The position numbers were made by a program, and so were the translations under genes. From Bacteroidota bacterium (GTDB lineage Bacteria; Bacteroidota; Bacteroidia; Chitinophagales; Chitinophagaceae), in assembly GCA_018267795.1 (NCBI GenBank), contig JAFDXS010000138.1:1-6673 (forward strand): DNA of 6,673 nt, in the 5' to 3' direction. Below, in pieces: positions 5,770 through 6,673 of this stretch. The notes under the pieces are model-generated. The model saw nothing but the letters and a program-made list of their open reading frames with translations. It searched no databases and had not been told where the DNA came from. Within the stretch, counting starts at the first letter, position 1, and each line of letters opens with the position of its first letter.

Positions 5770-6673
5770 ATGGACGCGCTACAAGAGCAGATAAACAGTT
5801 ATGAGCAGGAAATAAAGGCTTTTCAGCCCAAGGATGCTGCAGAGCTGGAAGCATACCGCATAAAATACCTGGGCACAAAAGGTATAGTGAAGCAGATATT
5901 CGGGGAAATGAAGAACGTGCCTGTGGACAAGAAAAAGGAAGCAGGGCAAGTGCTCAATGCCTTCAGGCAATTGGTAGAAGGGCAATACGAGGCTTTTAAA
6001 CACCTGCAGGAAAATGGCCAGAGCAAAGGTCCTGCTGTAGATATCAGCCTGCCGGGTACGCCACTGCCATTAGGTACCAGGCACCCGCTGCGTATGGTTG
6101 AAAATGAAATTGTATCCATATTTGAAAAAATAGGCTTTAGCGTAGCTACTGGTCCGGAAATAGAAGATGACTGGCATAACTTCACCTCGCTGAATATGCC
6201 TGAGAACCACCCTGCACGCGATATGCAGGATACTTTTTACGTGTCGCAAAATCCTGACTGGATATTGCGTACCCATACCTCATCGGTACAGGCGCGCATA
6301 ATGGAAACACAGCCTTTGCCAATACGCGTGATATGCCCAGGACGAGTGTACCGCAACGAAACCATATCGGCACGTGCACATTGCTTCTTCCACCAGGCAG
6401 AAGGCTTGTATATAGATAAAAACGTGTCTTTTGCTGATCTGAAGCAAACGCTTTACTATTTCGTAACGGAAATGTTTGGCGCTGATACAAAGCTGCGCTT
6501 CCGTCCATCTTACTTCCCATTCACAGAGCCGAGCGCTGAAATGGATATAAGCTGTACCGTGTGCGGTGGTAAAGGTTGCAACCTTTGCAAGCATACGGGC
6601 TGGGTAGAGATACTGGGCTGTGGTATGGTGCATCCTAATATGCTGCGCAACTTTAATATTGACCCCGAAGTAT
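5770..6673 (+). CDS. pheS: Phenylalanyl-tRNA synthetase alpha subunit, 3' end beyond the window
   Basis: PheS forms the catalytic core of the (alpha-beta)2 class II synthetase that charges tRNA-Phe with phenylalanine in the cytoplasm. The frame from ATG 5770 gives 301 residues before the edge. The family is usually about 330-350 residues, so only a short C-terminal part containing class II motif 3 is missing. Residues 1-85 are the charged, helical N-terminal arm that forms a coiled coil on tRNA. The catalytic domain starts near residue 90 (LPGTPLPLGTRHPL). Hallmarks follow in order: HPARDMQDTFYV (147-158), LRTHTSSVQAR (166-176), motif 2 with GRVYRNETISARAHCFFHQAEG (191-212 region), and RPSYFPFTEPSAEMDI (245-260). 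Four cysteines, C262, C265, C270 and C273, form the CxxC-x4-CxxC cluster present in many bacterial PheS proteins. pheT is not in the window. Start choice is supported by the promoter box 7 nt upstream and by the normal N-terminal length. Confidence 0.96.
   Translation, partial: MDALQEQINSYEQEIKAFQPKDAAELEAYRIKYLGTKGIVKQIFGEMKNVPVDKKKEAGQVLNAFRQLVEGQYEAFKHLQENGQSKGPAVDISLPGTPLPLGTRHPLRMVENEIVSIFEKIGFSVATGPEIEDDWHNFTSLNMPENHPARDMQDTFYVSQNPDWILRTHTSSVQARIMETQPLPIRVICPGRVYRNETISARAHCFFHQAEGLYIDKNVSFADLKQTLYYFVTEMFGADTKLRFRPSYFPFTEPSAEMDISCTVCGGKGCNLCKHTGWVEILGCGMVHPNMLRNFNIDPEV

Noticed and set aside
6553..6588. Four-cysteine cluster in PheS as an unusual inserted zinc finger
   Set aside because: A CxxC-x4-CxxC cluster at this place, followed by a TGW segment, is common in bacterial PheS, so it is a family feature and not a novelty.
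5779..6633. Several overlapping minus-strand frames of 68-120 aa opposite pheS
   Set aside because: All lie antisense to strongly conserved pheS sequence, overlap each other in different frames, and show no recognisable motif.
1..6673. CRISPR array, tRNA/rRNA genes, phage or defence genes
   Set aside because: No regularly spaced direct repeats, no cloverleaf or CCA-ended tRNA pattern, and no integrase, nuclease or toxin-antitoxin frame was seen on either strand.

Overview
The window looks like chromosomal DNA of a member of the Bacteroidetes, probably the Chitinophagia/Sphingobacteriia side. Three things suggest this: no start codon has a Shine-Dalgarno sequence, a TAnnTTTG-type -7 promoter box sits just upstream of pheS, and the large beta-oxidation protein has the FadN-like domain order common in that phylum. 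The placement is an inference from gene content and style; no 16S or other marker is present.

Layout. On the minus strand, reading right to left: a 97-residue protein of unknown function (5483-5190); a 262-bp gap (4928-5189) unusually rich in dyad symmetry; an 810-residue 3-hydroxyacyl-CoA dehydrogenase/enoyl-CoA hydratase fusion (4927-2495, FadN type); a 90-bp gap with a perfect 12-bp inverted repeat; a secreted 263-residue protein of unknown function (2404-1613); and, 32 bp on, a secreted TPR-repeat protein (1580 to beyond the left edge). On the plus strand, divergent from the 97-residue gene across a 286-bp AT-rich gap, lies pheS (5770 to beyond the right edge), the alpha subunit of phenylalanyl-tRNA synthetase.

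How the genes relate. The 263-residue protein and the TPR protein are probably co-transcribed and both exported, so they may act together in the periplasm or at the envelope. FadN carries the hydration and NAD-dependent oxidation steps of fatty-acid beta-oxidation. The thiolase, acyl-CoA dehydrogenase and regulator that often accompany fadN are not in this window. pheS is an unrelated housekeeping gene.

I see no CRISPR array, transposase, tRNA, rRNA or phage gene, and no defence or biosynthetic system. The coding content is mostly ordinary. The best candidates for something undescribed are non-coding: the chain of hairpins upstream of fadN, one of which ends in a T6 tract like an attenuator or terminator, and the inverted repeat between fadN and the secreted-protein pair.
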